This document shows positions 23,217-41,235 of a stretch of 51,007 nt of DNA, in pieces. The stretch is from the NCBI GenBank assembly GCA_037447655.1, contig JBBHKE010000533.1:299350-350356 (forward strand), given 5' to 3'. The notes under the pieces are model-generated. The model was not told where the DNA came from. It did not search any database and saw only the letters and a program-made list of their open reading frames with translations. The position numbers and the translations under genes were made by a program. The number at the start of each line of letters is the position of its first letter. Position 1 is the stretch's first letter. The stretch is from Zygnema cylindricum. Lineage: Eukaryota > Streptophyta > Zygnematophyceae > Zygnematales > Zygnemataceae.

Positions 23217-23639
23217 GTGATACATCGCCATATTGATGTTGCCATGCATGCGTGTTGTATCAAAACGCATGTGTTAAATTGGGCATTGGTGATATACATA
23301 TTGCTGATTTTTGTTTTTTGTTTTTAAACTTATTTTGTAGCGTTCTCATGTTCTAAGCTTTCTAAAAAGAAAATATGTGTGTCCAATAGCATGTCTCCTT
23401 GTCCGTGCAAGCATGGAAAATTATACAGTGAATCATAGCCTACAGAAATTATTTGCGGGGTTTTAATTAGTCTTATTAGTTCTACTTTAATTCCGAACAA
23501 CGACGTAGGTTTTGAACCGTTTAACAAATTTAGAGCTGAGCAAAAAACAAGTAGTGTTATTATACTATTTTAAGTTGAAGGGCTAGGATTTTAGGGGCAC
23601 TGATGCAGTGTACTAACTCTTATAACAAAAAAAAAAAAA

Positions 23640-24908
23640 AAAGGGAGGCTGACTTTATTAAAAAGCGCGATGGCAAACCATCTGAATCCAAAGGAACAAA
23701 AGGGAGTAGCATTGCTAAAACTGAAAAAACCACATGACGAGGGAATAAACAAAAAGGAAAATCAAGGCAAAACCGATGAAAATACGGAAGAATGGCATGA
23801 AAATCGAAAACACCCAAAAAGCAAAACCACGCAAACAAAACATCAAAGGAAAAAACTAACACGTAACAAAAAAAACCCCCAACATAACTAAAATTTACGG
23901 AAAGCAACCACGTAAGTCCCCGAACCCCGGAGGAGCACGAGGAGGAAGTTCCGGAACACGCCGTTGATCCATAACGACAATAGACGATTGAAGTAATATA
24001 GAAGCCAACACCCGTTGTAGGGCCACGGAAAAACGTTGACGAAAAAAAGAAGTAAGGACTGAAACAAGAAGGGCTCCCAGGTCCCCCGCCTCTCGTACGA
24101 GCGCCGACTACAAGTACGGAAAAACTCGTCCAAAGCCACAACCAAATATCTTAACCGCCATCGGAATGAAACCATCCATAGCGTCGCGACGGGCATAATC
24201 ACGCTCCTTCCTTTTAGCCGCGTCACGGGCGGCCACTCCCACATGCCGAGCCGCTTGGTTGACGACTGTAGTTGAGGCAGGGTTCGCTAAAACAATGTCA
24301 CCAAATGTACGACGCGCACCATCAAGTAATACAAGGTCAATCCGACGCGAAAGAATAATGTGAGAGACCTCCCGACGAACAGAAAATCCCCCCTCAGAAT
24401 TGATAGTAGCGATGGTGTCTCGAATCGTGTCGTGCGCCTGAATCAACTCGCCCCCGTGGGAGCAATGAAGCAAATGGACCCCGTCGGGCTCGAGAACGTG
24501 GCCACAGGAGCAAACAAGTAAGCCAAGCAAAGGTAAGTGAGGGAGGCCAAGCCGGAACCTAAGGGCCGTCGTGAACTGAGCCAGGGTGAAACGAAGAGTG
24601 GATAAGATAGGGACAGCCAATAGCCAAGCTCCAGAGCCAGGTCCGCCACAAGATAGGAAGCGTGCACTCGAAGAGTCGGAAGGAAGCGCCTCGAGAAGCT
24701 CAGATTTAATAGCGGCGACAACCCGATCATAAATGGATTCCTGAACACGCGCAACTGATGTCGTAACAAGAGTGGAAAAAATCGGCATGTCCTCGATAGC
24801 AGCTGGATTAAGAGAACGTGATGCATCCAAAAGGGACCGTTGGAAGGCGAGCTCACCATCTGAAACACGGGGAATTACGGTCGCAAGAATAGGAGTGTCC
24901 CCAGCCAG
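23640..24908 (-). mobile_element. 5'-truncated non-LTR retrotransposon, copy 1 (C-terminal part)
   Basis: Minus-strand frames match the 3' third of the element at 46.7-49.9 kb. The frame 24108-24830 is open for 240 codons. It contains a Cys/His cluster (CSCGHVLEPDGVHLLHCSHGG, here split as CSCGHVLEPDGVH and LLHCSHGG), then LIQAHDTIRDTIATI, RRIDLVLLDGARRTFGDIVL and a basic end. A zinc-knuckle followed by a D..D nuclease-like module is typical of the C-terminus of endonuclease-bearing non-LTR elements; I infer that function. The copy stops abruptly at about 24908 on its 5' side, and the reverse transcriptase is missing. The 3' end carries ccatcgcgctttttaataaag then a T-run. Confidence 0.68.
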
Positions 24909-24910
24909 AA

Positions 24911-27100
24911 AACGCTAAATTGTCACAATACAAGGTGCAGTATTTACCATATGTGTCCTATCCAATGACAAACATAATCGATCTAAAAAGGAACTCGATA
25001 TATCGAGCCTGACCATCAATTGTTTATTGAAAATACATATGCGTAAATAATACACACTTTATATACATTTAGCTTTATATCCACCTGGTACTGAAAACAA
25101 GGTATAGTGCACAAACCGCAACAAAGTACTTATAATTTTTTCAGAACTGTTCTTCAGAACTGTACGTCTTACTCCTAAACTTAACCGACAGCATTAAATC
25201 TATACTCCTGTACTTTTAGGAATGTACACCATGAATCGCCAAGTCCTTCAGTATAGTTTTTTTTTTTCAAATACCAACATGGTGTAGGATCTATTTGGCC
25301 CATGACCATAAAGTGTCATTAATTGCGCTATTGTTTTGTTCCTAACATATGTATGCTGTTGAAATTGTTACATCTTGTGAGCCTTCTTATAATTAAAAAC
25401 ACTAAAATGATCCCAACGCTATATATTTCTTAACGCCAATAGTAATTTAGGTTTATTGAACTTGAACCGTACAACAAGACTCTTATACTTTAATCTTCAG
25501 ATTTAGCAGTCCCTGACATGATATAACTTTGCTTAAATTTTTTAACCAAACAACTTTAACTATCAATACCACATCACAATGATTTGATTGTCAACATTTT
25601 GGTATATCCATAACTAAAGGTATCCCAAAAATGTCTACATCAATTGTCGATCAGAGGCCCGCGACACACAACTACGGTGTGAATTTTATTTATGGATGTT
25701 TATAAAAAAAAACCCGAATTTGAAAACCGTTTCAAAAAATGCTAAAATCAATATTTACGGAACTTCAAGTGATCTATCAATAGCCATTGAATTGATTATA
25801 GATTGAATCACAAAAATCGATATTTACCAAACTTGTGGTGTATAGCCATTGAGTTGAATATATTGAATCATAATTAGCATTATGCACACTATAATGATCA
25901 AACCGCATGATATGTCATTTTAATGCAATGTATAACAACGTTTTAATACAAGGCATTTTGTCATAAACCAATCAAATACACCCACAACTTTTTAAAAACC
26001 GAAGCTTCTTACAAACCGTAGTTTAAATGTGCAAAAACAGTCAGAAACGATACATGTCATAACCCCATACTATAGTCGTACTACAGTTTTTTTGGAGTAA
26101 AATACACATAAATATGGGATAACCGCATATAACGTTTCCAATTGTTTTCACAAATTTGAACCATATTACGAACAACCATGGTGTACAACATTGCCACAAC
26201 ATTTCTCAGATTTGAAAAGCTTGAAGGATAAAATAAACCAATTAGGTGTCTTTTTTTATAAAAAAGGACAAAGAAAATGTTACATAAAAGTCTAAGGTTC
26301 TTGCCCGGTCATTAACACATTGTCACACAACATCTCTCGAGGATTTGAAGGATAAAATAGGCACCAACCTCATGTGTTTTTTTCAATAAGGACAAAAAGA
26401 ATGGTACATAGGAAATGGAGGTTCTTGCCAGGTCACTAACACGATCTACATGTCCTTCGGACAAATATGACACAAGCTCACTAAAGACAAAGAAGCCCGA
26501 CACAAGCTCACTAAAGACAAAGAAGCCTTGAAGTTTTATGCTAAATAAAGATGACAAAAACTATGACCATAGTCAATAAAACGTTAAAGTCGTCAAAAAA
26601 TTTGCAAAGGTAAAGGCGCCGTTTGTAGTGAAACACGTTCATCTCCAAAGACTCAAAAGTCCATTTTAAATAATCAAAATCGACTAGAAGACGAAAATAT
26701 AAAAGGATACCATTCCATTATTATTTCACGACCAATTGGGACAAAAAGATGTCTTTAACTCGACTTCCGTAAATGAGAAAGAACCTGACAATACCAATTC
26801 TTAAATAATCGTTTCGGAATCAAAAACATATGAGGATAAGGTTTCGTTATCCGTTATTATTTCACCACCGATTGGGCTTTTTAACTCAGCTTATGTAACT
26901 GAGAAAGAGGGAAGGGGAACCGAGTCATCAAATTGTACCTTTTTATGGGTCAAAGGGGTCGGGGTTTTACCACTGTGAAAGCCGACTTATGGCCCCCCCT
27001 TTGGGATGACTGAATAAGTACACTATTTACCTGCAGAGTCAATGTAGGAACAGAAAGACGGTCAGGTTAGTAATCAGTGAGTAAATCGTCCTATTATTCC
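24911..27100. other. AT-rich spacer with local tandem duplications
   Basis: No gene is supported. Direct repeats: a 65-bp unit at 25740-25870 (aatcgatatttac..); a roughly 125-bp duplication at 26195-26445 (ggttcttgccngg-tca.taacac); a 30-bp duplication at 26462-26525 (acaagctcactaaagacaaa); and a diverged duplication at 26690-26910. The dispersed 45-bp motif is at 26125-26165. A lone MITE-like end is at 25224. Confidence 0.45.
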
Positions 27101-27107
27101 TCCACTA

Positions 27108-27940
27108 CACAGCTCATCGCAATTAGAAAAAAGGAGTTATTACTGTGAATGCAAGAATGTATAACACTAATAATTAACTTAGTGTGGGGAGATATGGTGG
27201 ATTGTAGTCCATCACTCCTTTAAATAGTGTTATCAACACTATTTTATGATTTCCAACCACAAAAGTTGTGACCGAATTAGTGTTATTAAGACTAAAAACT
27301 ATGGGCAAGACAAGAACCGGTCGCATAAAAAAAATAAAAATTCACCAAGCAAGTTTTTGCATCGACTTAGGACTTGTGTTTCATTACCGCACATATCTTG
27401 CGAACTAAAAAGTTACAAGAAAAAAATTGACAGTTACAGTATTCGTCAGCCATTAATATAAACATTAGACATGATAAAGAACAACTCTAGTTTACTACAT
27501 AGTAAACGAAACTTGATAAAATTCCCTTTGCGACCTTCATCCAATCGTTAGAAATGAAATGAATTGAATCGAATAGGGTCGAAATACCCTATGAGAATGA
27601 ATTGGCCCGCGAAAACAAACCCCGTATCTAAGTGTTGTAATTCCTTTTCTCAAGCAAATAAGAGACTTCAAATGAGAGCTTCAGGTGTTCACATTACTCG
27701 AAGGACATCGATGTACATCTCCCTCTCCCTCTCCCTCTCCCTATCCCGTCCATCACTATAAGAGTTGGTGCATTATTAGCCTTACACTTTATAAAATCAG
27801 CTACGCTAATTATGATTTGCCACGCGGCTAACTGCAGGCCAGTTAATTGATTAGTGCTATCAACACTAATTACAATTGAGTCAAAAAAACACTCACACGA
27901 ATTAAAGTGATTAACTTTAATAGCGACGGGCAGTGTACCA
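27108..27940. mobile_element. Possible larger MITE-like element, related to 41034-41222
   Basis: The left part (27150-27290) shares aaatag-gttatcaacactatttt and aaaagttgtgaccgaa with 41100-41190. The right end, ttaatagcgacgggcagtgta, matches aataacgacgggcggaata at 41206-41224. The middle includes a short ctccctctccct tract (27718-27746). Boundaries are uncertain, and another insertion may lie within. Confidence 0.4.
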
Positions 27941-28073
27941 CTTGTTCAAACTATTGAAACGGTCAAGCCCTAATAACATTCCTAAAGAGGGTCTCTGTAT
28001 CATTTGTCCGTATCCATTTACAATTTACAGGTTTCAAAAACAAAAGAAAAACCTTTCAAGATTGGTCCAAGAT

Positions 28074-33447
<5,374 letters not shown>

Positions 33448-34478
33448 ATTTTTGCTTATTGAAAAGAAGACGGCAGATAAGAAATGATTAGTTTATTGTT
33501 GTTGAATTGCAGACTTCCATTATTTCAAAGACGCTCATTTTATTCTCCCAGGATTAGCAGGAAGACAATGAAAATCCTAGTATTGTGTATGTGTATTGAA
33601 GTAAAAACCGGGACATCTTCGATGTTATAATGACGAAGTTTTAAAAGTTTCAATAGTTTTTAATGTCAGGCACTCTTTATTTTATTTGATAAGCATTCAA
33701 AACGTAATGAGGCATAACTGTTTGTTAGCAGTTCGGAAGCTTGTTTGAAGTTTGAACAGGTGAACGCTCGAACAGTTCAGTATTTTCGGGCGTCACCTCT
33801 CTCCTATGATGTCATCGTACTTTCGTACTTTCGAACTTTAATACAATTGATTATTGATGTCATCGTACTTTCGTACTTTCGAGCTTTAATACAATTGATT
33901 ATTGATGTCATCGTACTTTCGTACTTTCGAACTTTAATACAATTGATTATTGATGTCATCGTACTTTCGTACTTTCGAACTTTAATACAATTGATTATTG
34001 ATGTCATCATAACTTTCGTACTTTCGAACTGTAATACAATTCATTTCAATTGTTTTAAAATTGTGTTATTATACAATCTGTCCGAGTTCGAACATTTTGA
34101 ACTTTTGCTTAGCCAACACAAGAACGGTGTATGTCAAATTGTGGATGTTCAGGAAATTCAGGAGGCCTCTGGTGTTTAATAACGAAGACTGTAGCAGACT
34201 TTTGTGACCATGGCGTCTTTCTTTCCTATCTCCGCCTGAGGCTTGTTACTTGATTGAAAGATAGTGATGGAAAACCAGTCTACATTGTTCTCCGTTTCAT
34301 AAACTATCGTACATAACGTCTTTTTTTTTTTTTTAAATTGCCCTCGCGATCATGCTTCCTGTGAAGTTTCTATTCTAAATAAGTAAATACACTGAATTAG
34401 TTTTGGTTACTAAAGATAGCTTACTGAATGCATTTCACATTACATCCTGACCTCCAACAAGGCTGATTGCCAAGAATC
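33448..34478. promoter_or_regulatory. Shared intergenic region between the divergent VOZ genes
   Basis: 1,031 bp separate the proposed start codons of VOZ-1 (minus) and VOZ-2 (plus), so promoters and 5' leaders of both must lie here or overlap. I see no confident TATA box. The region contains a 48-bp tandem repeat (33808-34047). Calling it a bidirectional promoter is inference from the arrangement. Confidence 0.5.
33808..34047 (+). repeat. 48-bp tandem repeat, five copies, between VOZ genes
   Basis: Unit: gatgtcatcgtactttcgta then ctttcgaactttaatacaattgattatt. Copies start at 33808, 33856, 33904, 33952 and 34000; the first four are nearly identical. The unit contains tgtca and a doubled gtactttcg. 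Because 48 is a multiple of three it produces a repetitive ORF that is not called as a gene. Confidence 0.95.
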
Positions 34479-37400
34479 ATGTCTCCTTCTGCTGCAAAGA
34501 GGCCGTCTAAACAAAAAGAAGCAGTGAAAGTACTTGCCGCTGAAGCGCGGGATAAGCTGCGAGATTTGCAGAGCATCTTTTTGCAACTTCAGCAAGCTAG
34601 ACGTGATAAACGCGATGGCGATGGCTTGCACATGGAGGAGAGGATGAGTCTGATGCTGCGAGAATGGGAGGCTCAGCTCAAAGAGCCAATGTCTGAACTG
34701 CTTCAAGTGGTAAACAGATGCAACAAGCTAACTTTGTTCAATGAATTATGTGAAATATTAAGTAATAGATTAATAAAATTTAACAAGATGCGACTGATAA
34801 TTTGGAGCAATTTTAACATTCAGAAAATGGTTAACAGCAGCATGTTAAGGAATTTGAGGAAGACTTTAAATCTGCAGTGATTCTCATAATTTGAAGAGAA
34901 GCTCTCACAATCTGGTTCAATTAGAACAGTTTTTCAGCAATTCTAACATCTGCAGCAAAAGCTGGTCTAAGGTGAGTTTCCCGGGTTTAACAATTTGCCA
35001 AATTCAACTGCTACTGCACGTTCATTAAGTTTACTTTGTGACTATAAGCACATATTTACAGTAATTTCAGGTTCGACCATCTGCTGTATCTTGCAACATG
35101 TCTGTAACAATTTGTTGCAAAGTTCATAATTTGCAGCAAGTCTCACAATCTGCTTAAATTGGCTGTGGCTGTGATCGAGAAATTACAGCTAAGGTCATCG
35201 GCTTTTTAGTGAAGATACTGATGTAGCATTTTAAACCGTGTATTAAAAAAAGAGTTCTTCTAATTCCAACATTGTTTGTGCATTCGATATCCTGACTCAT
35301 TCAGGGCAAATTTCAACCAGCTTTGAACTGCATAGATCCTGCCTATAGTTTGTTCCCAGCAGCTGGATCCCATGCTGCAATGTGTAATGATTTAGCCTTA
35401 CCAAGTGTTTAGTCTCCAATATTTCAACTCATTCCGAATGATATTTAACAGGCGTGCCACTGATCATATGCATTTGGAGTGCATGCTGCAATCTGTACAC
35501 TGCCCGTCTCTATAAGAGTTTTTGTTGCTAATTCGATCGCAGTTTTTTTTTACCAACAACCATAAAATAATGTTTATAACATTATAAAGGGAGTGGGCTA
35601 CTATCTGCCACACACTATACATTAGTTTTGCATTTACATTAATAACTCTTTTACTACAATAATGGTGGTCGGTGTAGTATTGTAGGCATTTAAAACTTTC
35701 CAAGAGCTAGGCAAGCCTTCTCAGAAGTAGTACTGTGTTTGGACTGTCATATCTGCCTGCTGCTTGTCAAAATACTGTGTTACCTTCTGCAAATAGACTC
35801 AAGGAATCTAAAATCATGCTCATTGAGGTGCTTGGAAGCAACTGCAGAAATGCAGTATTTTGATTGTTGATATGGCACTTGGCGGAATGTGGGGACAGCA
35901 GGACAACAGCAGCTCCTCGGACCTTTCGACTGAGATGCTGCGTATGCTTCAACTTCATAGTGGAGAAGAAGTTGATGATGCCAGCAGTGCACCTGAAGTT
36001 AATCCTTACGATGCAGAGTCTGCAAAGGACGATAACCGTAATGTTAGTTGTAACCTGGTGGTTTTTTTGGCGCATTTTTGTTGATCGCAGTAGGGCATTT
36101 GTTTCTATGGTCTGAGGCATGAATTACGATATGCTACAGTCATGTGTTTGGTACACTTGAGTCCTCTGGTGTATCAAAAAATTATGTAGGTTTTGCGATA
36201 TGATATGCAACTTTAGGTTTAGATGATGGTTTTGTTAATATACCCTTATTGACATGCCCTGCCTGCATTCAGTAGAATTACTAATATGACTATTCATTGT
36301 AGGAGATCATATGTTTTGCATAGGTTTTGTATGAACCCTACGTTGGACTGAAAATGTTTTTCTATTTTCTGTTTTTTAACAAACTCTTTCTTGTGATCAA
36401 GATTCCCTTTGTGCATAGCCAGCAAAGATGCCACCTATGTCTTCCAAAAATGATGGAACTTCCAGTAATCAGGTCAAGCATCGTATTGACCCACCAGCTT
36501 GTTATTATTTGTTCTTACCCTTTTTTTCCATGTCATTGTTCTGTGATTGCTATGTCTTTTATATACAGGGAACAACAAGTGAACCTCGAATTGCAGAGAT
36601 TAACAAAAGTTCTTGTGATGTGGCACCGAACTCTGGAGATCCATGGCGGCAAGCAAACCAGCATGTTTATGCACAACCAAGCAAAATGCTAAGAGAACCT
36701 TCCTATCCATCAGCCCTACCTTCCAGTGAATTAGAGCCAGTTTATCTAAGTTCCAGACTCACTCAATTGCTTCCCCTCTCATACCGTCACTCCAACACAG
36801 CGTCACCTTCACATGCAACTTGCCAAACGCCCATGGAAGATCAACAAATGACCAGCTTGCCATCATCAGATATTGAATCAAATGAGAAGCAGTGTACTTT
36901 TGCCCCTTCTAATGTTTGTTCATTCCCGTCGCAATTGCCCCCTTCTCAAGTCTCTAGTCATCCTCCTTTTGCCAATTTGATAAGCAGTGAGAACCTTAAT
37001 TCAAGTGCGCTAATAGTGCGTCCTCCTTCACCATCAGCTTTCCTCGGTCCAAAATGCTGCCTTTGGGATTGCTCTCGCCCTGGGAACATCGACTACTGTT
37101 GCGAGTACCACTCTGTAATTGCTGTGAAAGAGGGTGCTGAGGGAAACAAGCCTTTAATGAGGCCAGGAGGACTTGAAGTGACAGACAATAGGCTTTTTGA
37201 GGCACTGCAGTCAAAGTTGGAGCATAAAGATGTGGGGATTCCTTTCTGTGAAAAGGCCACTACAGGATATGTCCCTTGGGATGCACCAGGTGAGTCTAAT
37301 TCTCAATTCGATGCTGTATAGTTATTTGTTACTACGTCGATTATTGTTCAGGTATAGAGGCTGTTTCAGAGAGGGAGCCGAGCTCAAGCCTGTAAACATC

Positions 37401-38614
37401 TTCCTTCTATTTTGTTGTAAGGTTTGTGTTTTTGTTTTCTATTTATTCAAGAGGATCCTCTATGTCCTGTCATGCTTCCAGTCTGCTTTTGCTTTCAGTT
37501 TCATCTACAAACTGGGTCGCAAGGGAGCCTCTGAAGCGTCAGGTCCCTTTGTGATAGTTTACGCACTCTTCCTGGCTTGCACGTCAGATAGACTATTTTT
37601 GCCCAATTTTGATTTTTAAATTACTTTGGTTGCAAATGTACATTCTTCATTGAGTACTTCTATCTTATTACTGTGTAGGTGGCTTTGACTGCAGAGATGT
37701 TCAATGTACGGTGGAACAAAAAAGAAACTATGCGAGAGTGGCTATTGTTTGACCAACCACAACAACGATACACAGGACCTGGAGCACGTAATGCCGCAAA
37801 TCGCAGGCAACGTAATTTGGAGGGATATTCTGGGAGAGGATGGCATGAATCTCGGAAACAGCAATTTAAGGAGAATGGAGGGGTCAAGAGAGTTCTTTAT
37901 CTAGATCCTCAGCCGGATGGAGACGCAGAGTGGTACTTGCATGAATACGAGCTGTCGTCTTGTCTTGATTTGGTACTTCATCGACTGTCGATGAAAAGGA
38001 AGGATGGAGGAAAGGGCTCCGGGAGAGGAAGAGGGTCGAGTGGCAAGGAAGGGAGTGGAAGTGGAAGTGGAAAAACTTCTGAAGGACGAAAAGTTGTTCA
38101 AGAGTCTCCTGAAGGTCGAAGAGAAGAGTGTCAAACACCCAACTCTGATTTGGTTTTAACAGGCACTGATGTCTGTGCTGTTGAACTGAAGCCCAAGGTT
38201 CTGGAAGGTATGTTTTATGTCGATGACTGTTGTAAAGGAGTGGGGGGATTTGGGACTTCGGAGCAAGTAGTGAAAAAGGGAAAGACGACTGGTGTTGGTA
38301 ATGAAATTGGGAAGGGAGTGATCGAGAGCTCTTTAGAAAGACTTGGGTGGAAGGACGACGGTGTTGACCTTACAGATGGAAAACCAGTGAATGGGAACTG
38401 GGAGGAATTTTTAAGTGTGGACAACCTTGCATCGATTAAGTTGAATGACGGTTTTGTCGACGACCTTTTTCCGGTATCGGGAAAGTCAGATGTGAGTCCG
38501 TGGTACCATTATGATGAAGAAGCCTTTGCCTTAGACGATTTGCTTATGTTGGAAGGAAGCCCAAAAGATTTTCATTGTAGTGGAGATCGGGGAGGATGTG
38601 CGTTAGAGCTGTGA
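34479..38614 (+). CDS. VOZ: VOZ transcription factor, paralogue 2 (five exons)
   Basis: Proposed exons: 34479-34709, about 35899-36037, about 36423-36472, 36569-37289 and 37695-38614; about 686 residues. Exon 1 carries the VOZ N-terminal helix: ARDKLRDLQSIFLQLQQARR, then MLREWEAQLKEP. Exon 2 has SSDLSTEMLRMLQLHSGEE. Exon 4 has the zinc region: SAFLGPKCCLWDCSRPGNID, YCCEYH (CX4CX8CX3H), then FCEKATTGYVPWDAP. Exon 5 begins at 37695, restoring PWDAP|EMF, and reads TMREWLLFDQP, GYSGRGWHESRKQQF, GGVKRVLYLDPQP, AEWYLHEYEL. The last ~190 residues, basic Gly/Ser/Lys then acidic, are long compared with flowering-plant VOZ. The frame before 37695 is open as well, so a GT-starting acceptor at 37678 must be rejected on phase. 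Exons 2 and 3 boundaries are the least certain. Same strand neighbour: none; VOZ-1 is divergent. Confidence 0.87.
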
Positions 38615-39172
38615 AGAACGAGTAAAAAGAGCATATAGTCAAAGTGGCTATAATGGTTAGCCAGAAGAGGAAAACCGAAAGCGGAAAGCAAACGAAAAGT
38701 TTGCAATTTTTTCATGACTTCGTAATTTTGCTTTCATTTTAATTTTGCTGGCGTTGTCCATTGTACAGAATATATAGAAAAAGTAGATGACAAGGTGTTG
38801 ACGAATGCGGTAAGATCGACAGTGTTTTTAACTTTTAAACACTTCTCATACTGAATCCAAGGAGCATAGAAGCAGCAGTAGTTTTGTCCTTTTTTCTCTT
38901 TATAAAATAGATGTCACACTATTATCCTTTGTGGGCAAATAACTCAGGTCAGTCGATTGGTGAAAACATATTAAATAGGTTAGTTACAGAAACGTGTTAT
39001 ATGGATCTATGTTAAGGGTAATAAGTTCTGGTCGAGGCTACAGCTGGTAAGTCAGTTGTCAGCTTTGAGGTTGTTAACCGAAAAGACGTAATATTGAAAT
39101 TGTTTTACACTTCTGCCAATTGCAGTTTTTAGTGCTCCCAGTTAATTGCAAAAAGTCAAAGTAACAGGACTA
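38615..39172. other. 3' flank of VOZ-2
   Basis: Probably includes the 3' untranslated region. No gene or clear polyadenylation signal was picked out with confidence. Confidence 0.35.
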
Positions 39173-39562
39173 TGTGTAATAAACAGAGGTGAATCTGCAA
39201 AAGGCGGGGGGCGAGCGTCCAGTGTAGTACATGGAAGGGAAACTGCAAAAGACAAGAAACGGGTGTCTGTGTAATAAATGGAGGCCAAATCGCAAAAGTA
39301 GAGAAAGAAGAGGTCACTGTGTAATTAACGGAAGTGAAAACTGCAAAACGATGTCCATTGTAATAAATGTAGGTGAAGCTGCAAAAGTAGAGAAAGAAGA
39401 GGTTTCTGTGTAATAGACGGAGGTGAAACTGCAGAAGTCAAGAAACGAGTGTCTGGTGTAAACAATGGAGGTGAAGCTTCAAAAGTCAAAAAACGGTGGC
39501 CAGTGTAATAAATAAAAGGTGAAACTGGAAAGGTTGAGAAACAGGTCATGGTGTAATAAACG
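39173..39562 (+). repeat. 40-51-bp minisatellite downstream of VOZ-2, about 9 copies
   Basis: The unit approximates tgtgtaataaatggaggtga then aactgcaaaagtcaagaaac and a g-rich end. Copies differ by substitutions and small indels, so the array is older than the 48-bp array. Confidence 0.85.
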
Positions 39563-41033
39563 AAGGTTGCCCTGGAAGCAGTAAAACGGCAGAAACAGCT
39601 GTCGCTATGTATTTGTACAAGAGATGCAAGTCAGCAACCTGAACTTTAGCACACTGTCCATTACTAATAGTGTTGGTGTATCTGGGGCAACTGAAATATT
39701 TTTTCTTGCTACACATTGATTCGATTTTTAATCGTGACATCATAGTGGAAAGGTAAGATAGTTACTTTTTGTTTGATAGCCTCGAAATGAAAATCCTACG
39801 GTTCAGCATAAAGTTAACCCGTTTTAATTGCCCGAAAAATGTTTAACACAAACATTGATGTCAAAAGTGTTTGACACTAGTTATGAAGTAAAAGATGTTT
39901 ACCAGGGATAGTAACAAAAAATACTAGTGATGGGTAGTGTAGTTATCAGCCAAATTTGGACCCTTGAGCCGAATATAGCGTTCTTTTTTATGTGACTAAA
40001 TATCCAATTAATATATGATCTCATTTTCGAGGAGTCCAACTTTAGTTGATAAATACCTCCTCCCTGTTCCATGTTTTGCAGGCAATCCGAAACTTTTTCT
40101 GGAGAAAGCTCCACATTTTTGTCTGGAGAAAGCGCTTGTTTATATAACTTTTTTTAGTAGAAAATTGCAGGAGTGAGGGGACTTGGCTCATTTTCCCAAA
40201 CTCTGGACTACAAGCAAACAACAAGAACATAACCCTTTTCGTCCTTACTTGCAGTTCCCTCGGCCCAAATGATAAGGTCTTACATAAAAAAAAAAGTATC
40301 TCTCCTTCCGGATCGTTCTCGTACATTGTCACATTCCTAACCACGGTAACATAGGTCAAAAGTGCGAAAACACATGGAAACGCTATATCTGGTAACACCT
40401 TCTATTATATGCATGTTATATGTGTTTTCCGGGTATAATGTGCTTAAAAGATGGGATACACTTGTATGCAATTACACACTTTTGATTTGTGGAAAGTATA
40501 AACAAAATCCCAAAATGTAATAATAATATCTATTAGAAAACAAGTGTTGCTAAACCACCTGAGTAAATGGGAACGAAAAAGAAAGAGCCGAAAAGAAACT
40601 GAAAAAACTCACATAGAATCGAACAAATGAAACCGTGACTCTGAGAATATCTCTAATATGACCATCATCACACTAAATGATGTTGGAGTCATTACCAATT
40701 CTAAGATAATATTTTGTATTGAACCGTCGTGCCCAAAAACTTCATCCACCAACACCATTAGTGTTAGTATTTTTTACGGGCACTGAAATCACTTTTTTTC
40801 TTACTGTAAACTTATAAACTTTTCCAATTTGTAGTCGTGACATCACAATAAAACCGACCCCTGCAAAAAAGTGGGGAAAAACTCCCCTTCTAAAAGCTCA
40901 TGATCCATGAGATTTCGTGCTTTTTACATCAAACATGATAAAGAAACAACACTATTTCTCCTCCTGAAAGCCCATCATTGTTGAAATGAAACAAAAACAA
41001 AAAAAAAAGCTAGTAAACTATGGCAGCCATAAG
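39563..41033. other. Spacer with degraded MITE pieces
   Basis: No gene. 39660-39945 looks like a degraded MITE-A relative (aatagtgttggtgtatctgg ... catagtggaaaggtaag ... actagtgatgggtagtgta). 40755-40860 has another fragment (accattagtgttagtatttt, then gtcgtgacatcacaataaa). The dispersed 45-bp motif lies at 40351-40396 (minus). Confidence 0.4.
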
Positions 41034-41224
41034 AATACATCGCCCATCGTTAGTGCCGTTAAGGATTAGTAAGTGTTGATGCGAATTTAAAAATTTAGTG
41101 CAAGGGGACGTGACAGATTGCAGTCCAGCCCTTAAATAGCGTTGTTAGCACTATTTTGTGGTATTTGGCCAAAAAAAAGTTGTGACCGAACAAATGTTTA
41201 TATTTTTAATAACGACGGGCGGAA
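41034..41224. mobile_element. MITE-like repeat related to 27108-27940
   Basis: Starts near tacatcgcccatcgttagtg and ends aataacgacgggcggaata. Shares cagtcca-ccttaaatag-gtt and agttgtgaccgaa with the 27-kb copy. Confidence 0.45.
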
Positions 41225-41235
41225 TATCAAATAGC

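Noticed and set aside
33745-34179. 144-codon ORF with 16-residue repeats
   Set aside because: The 48-bp array is a multiple of three, so it stays open by arithmetic; codon use and flanks are not gene-like.
37678-37694. VOZ-2 exon 5 starting right after tgtgtag at 37679
   Set aside because: With the donor at 37289 it would shift the frame; the acceptor at 37694 keeps phase and restores the conserved PWxAPE junction.
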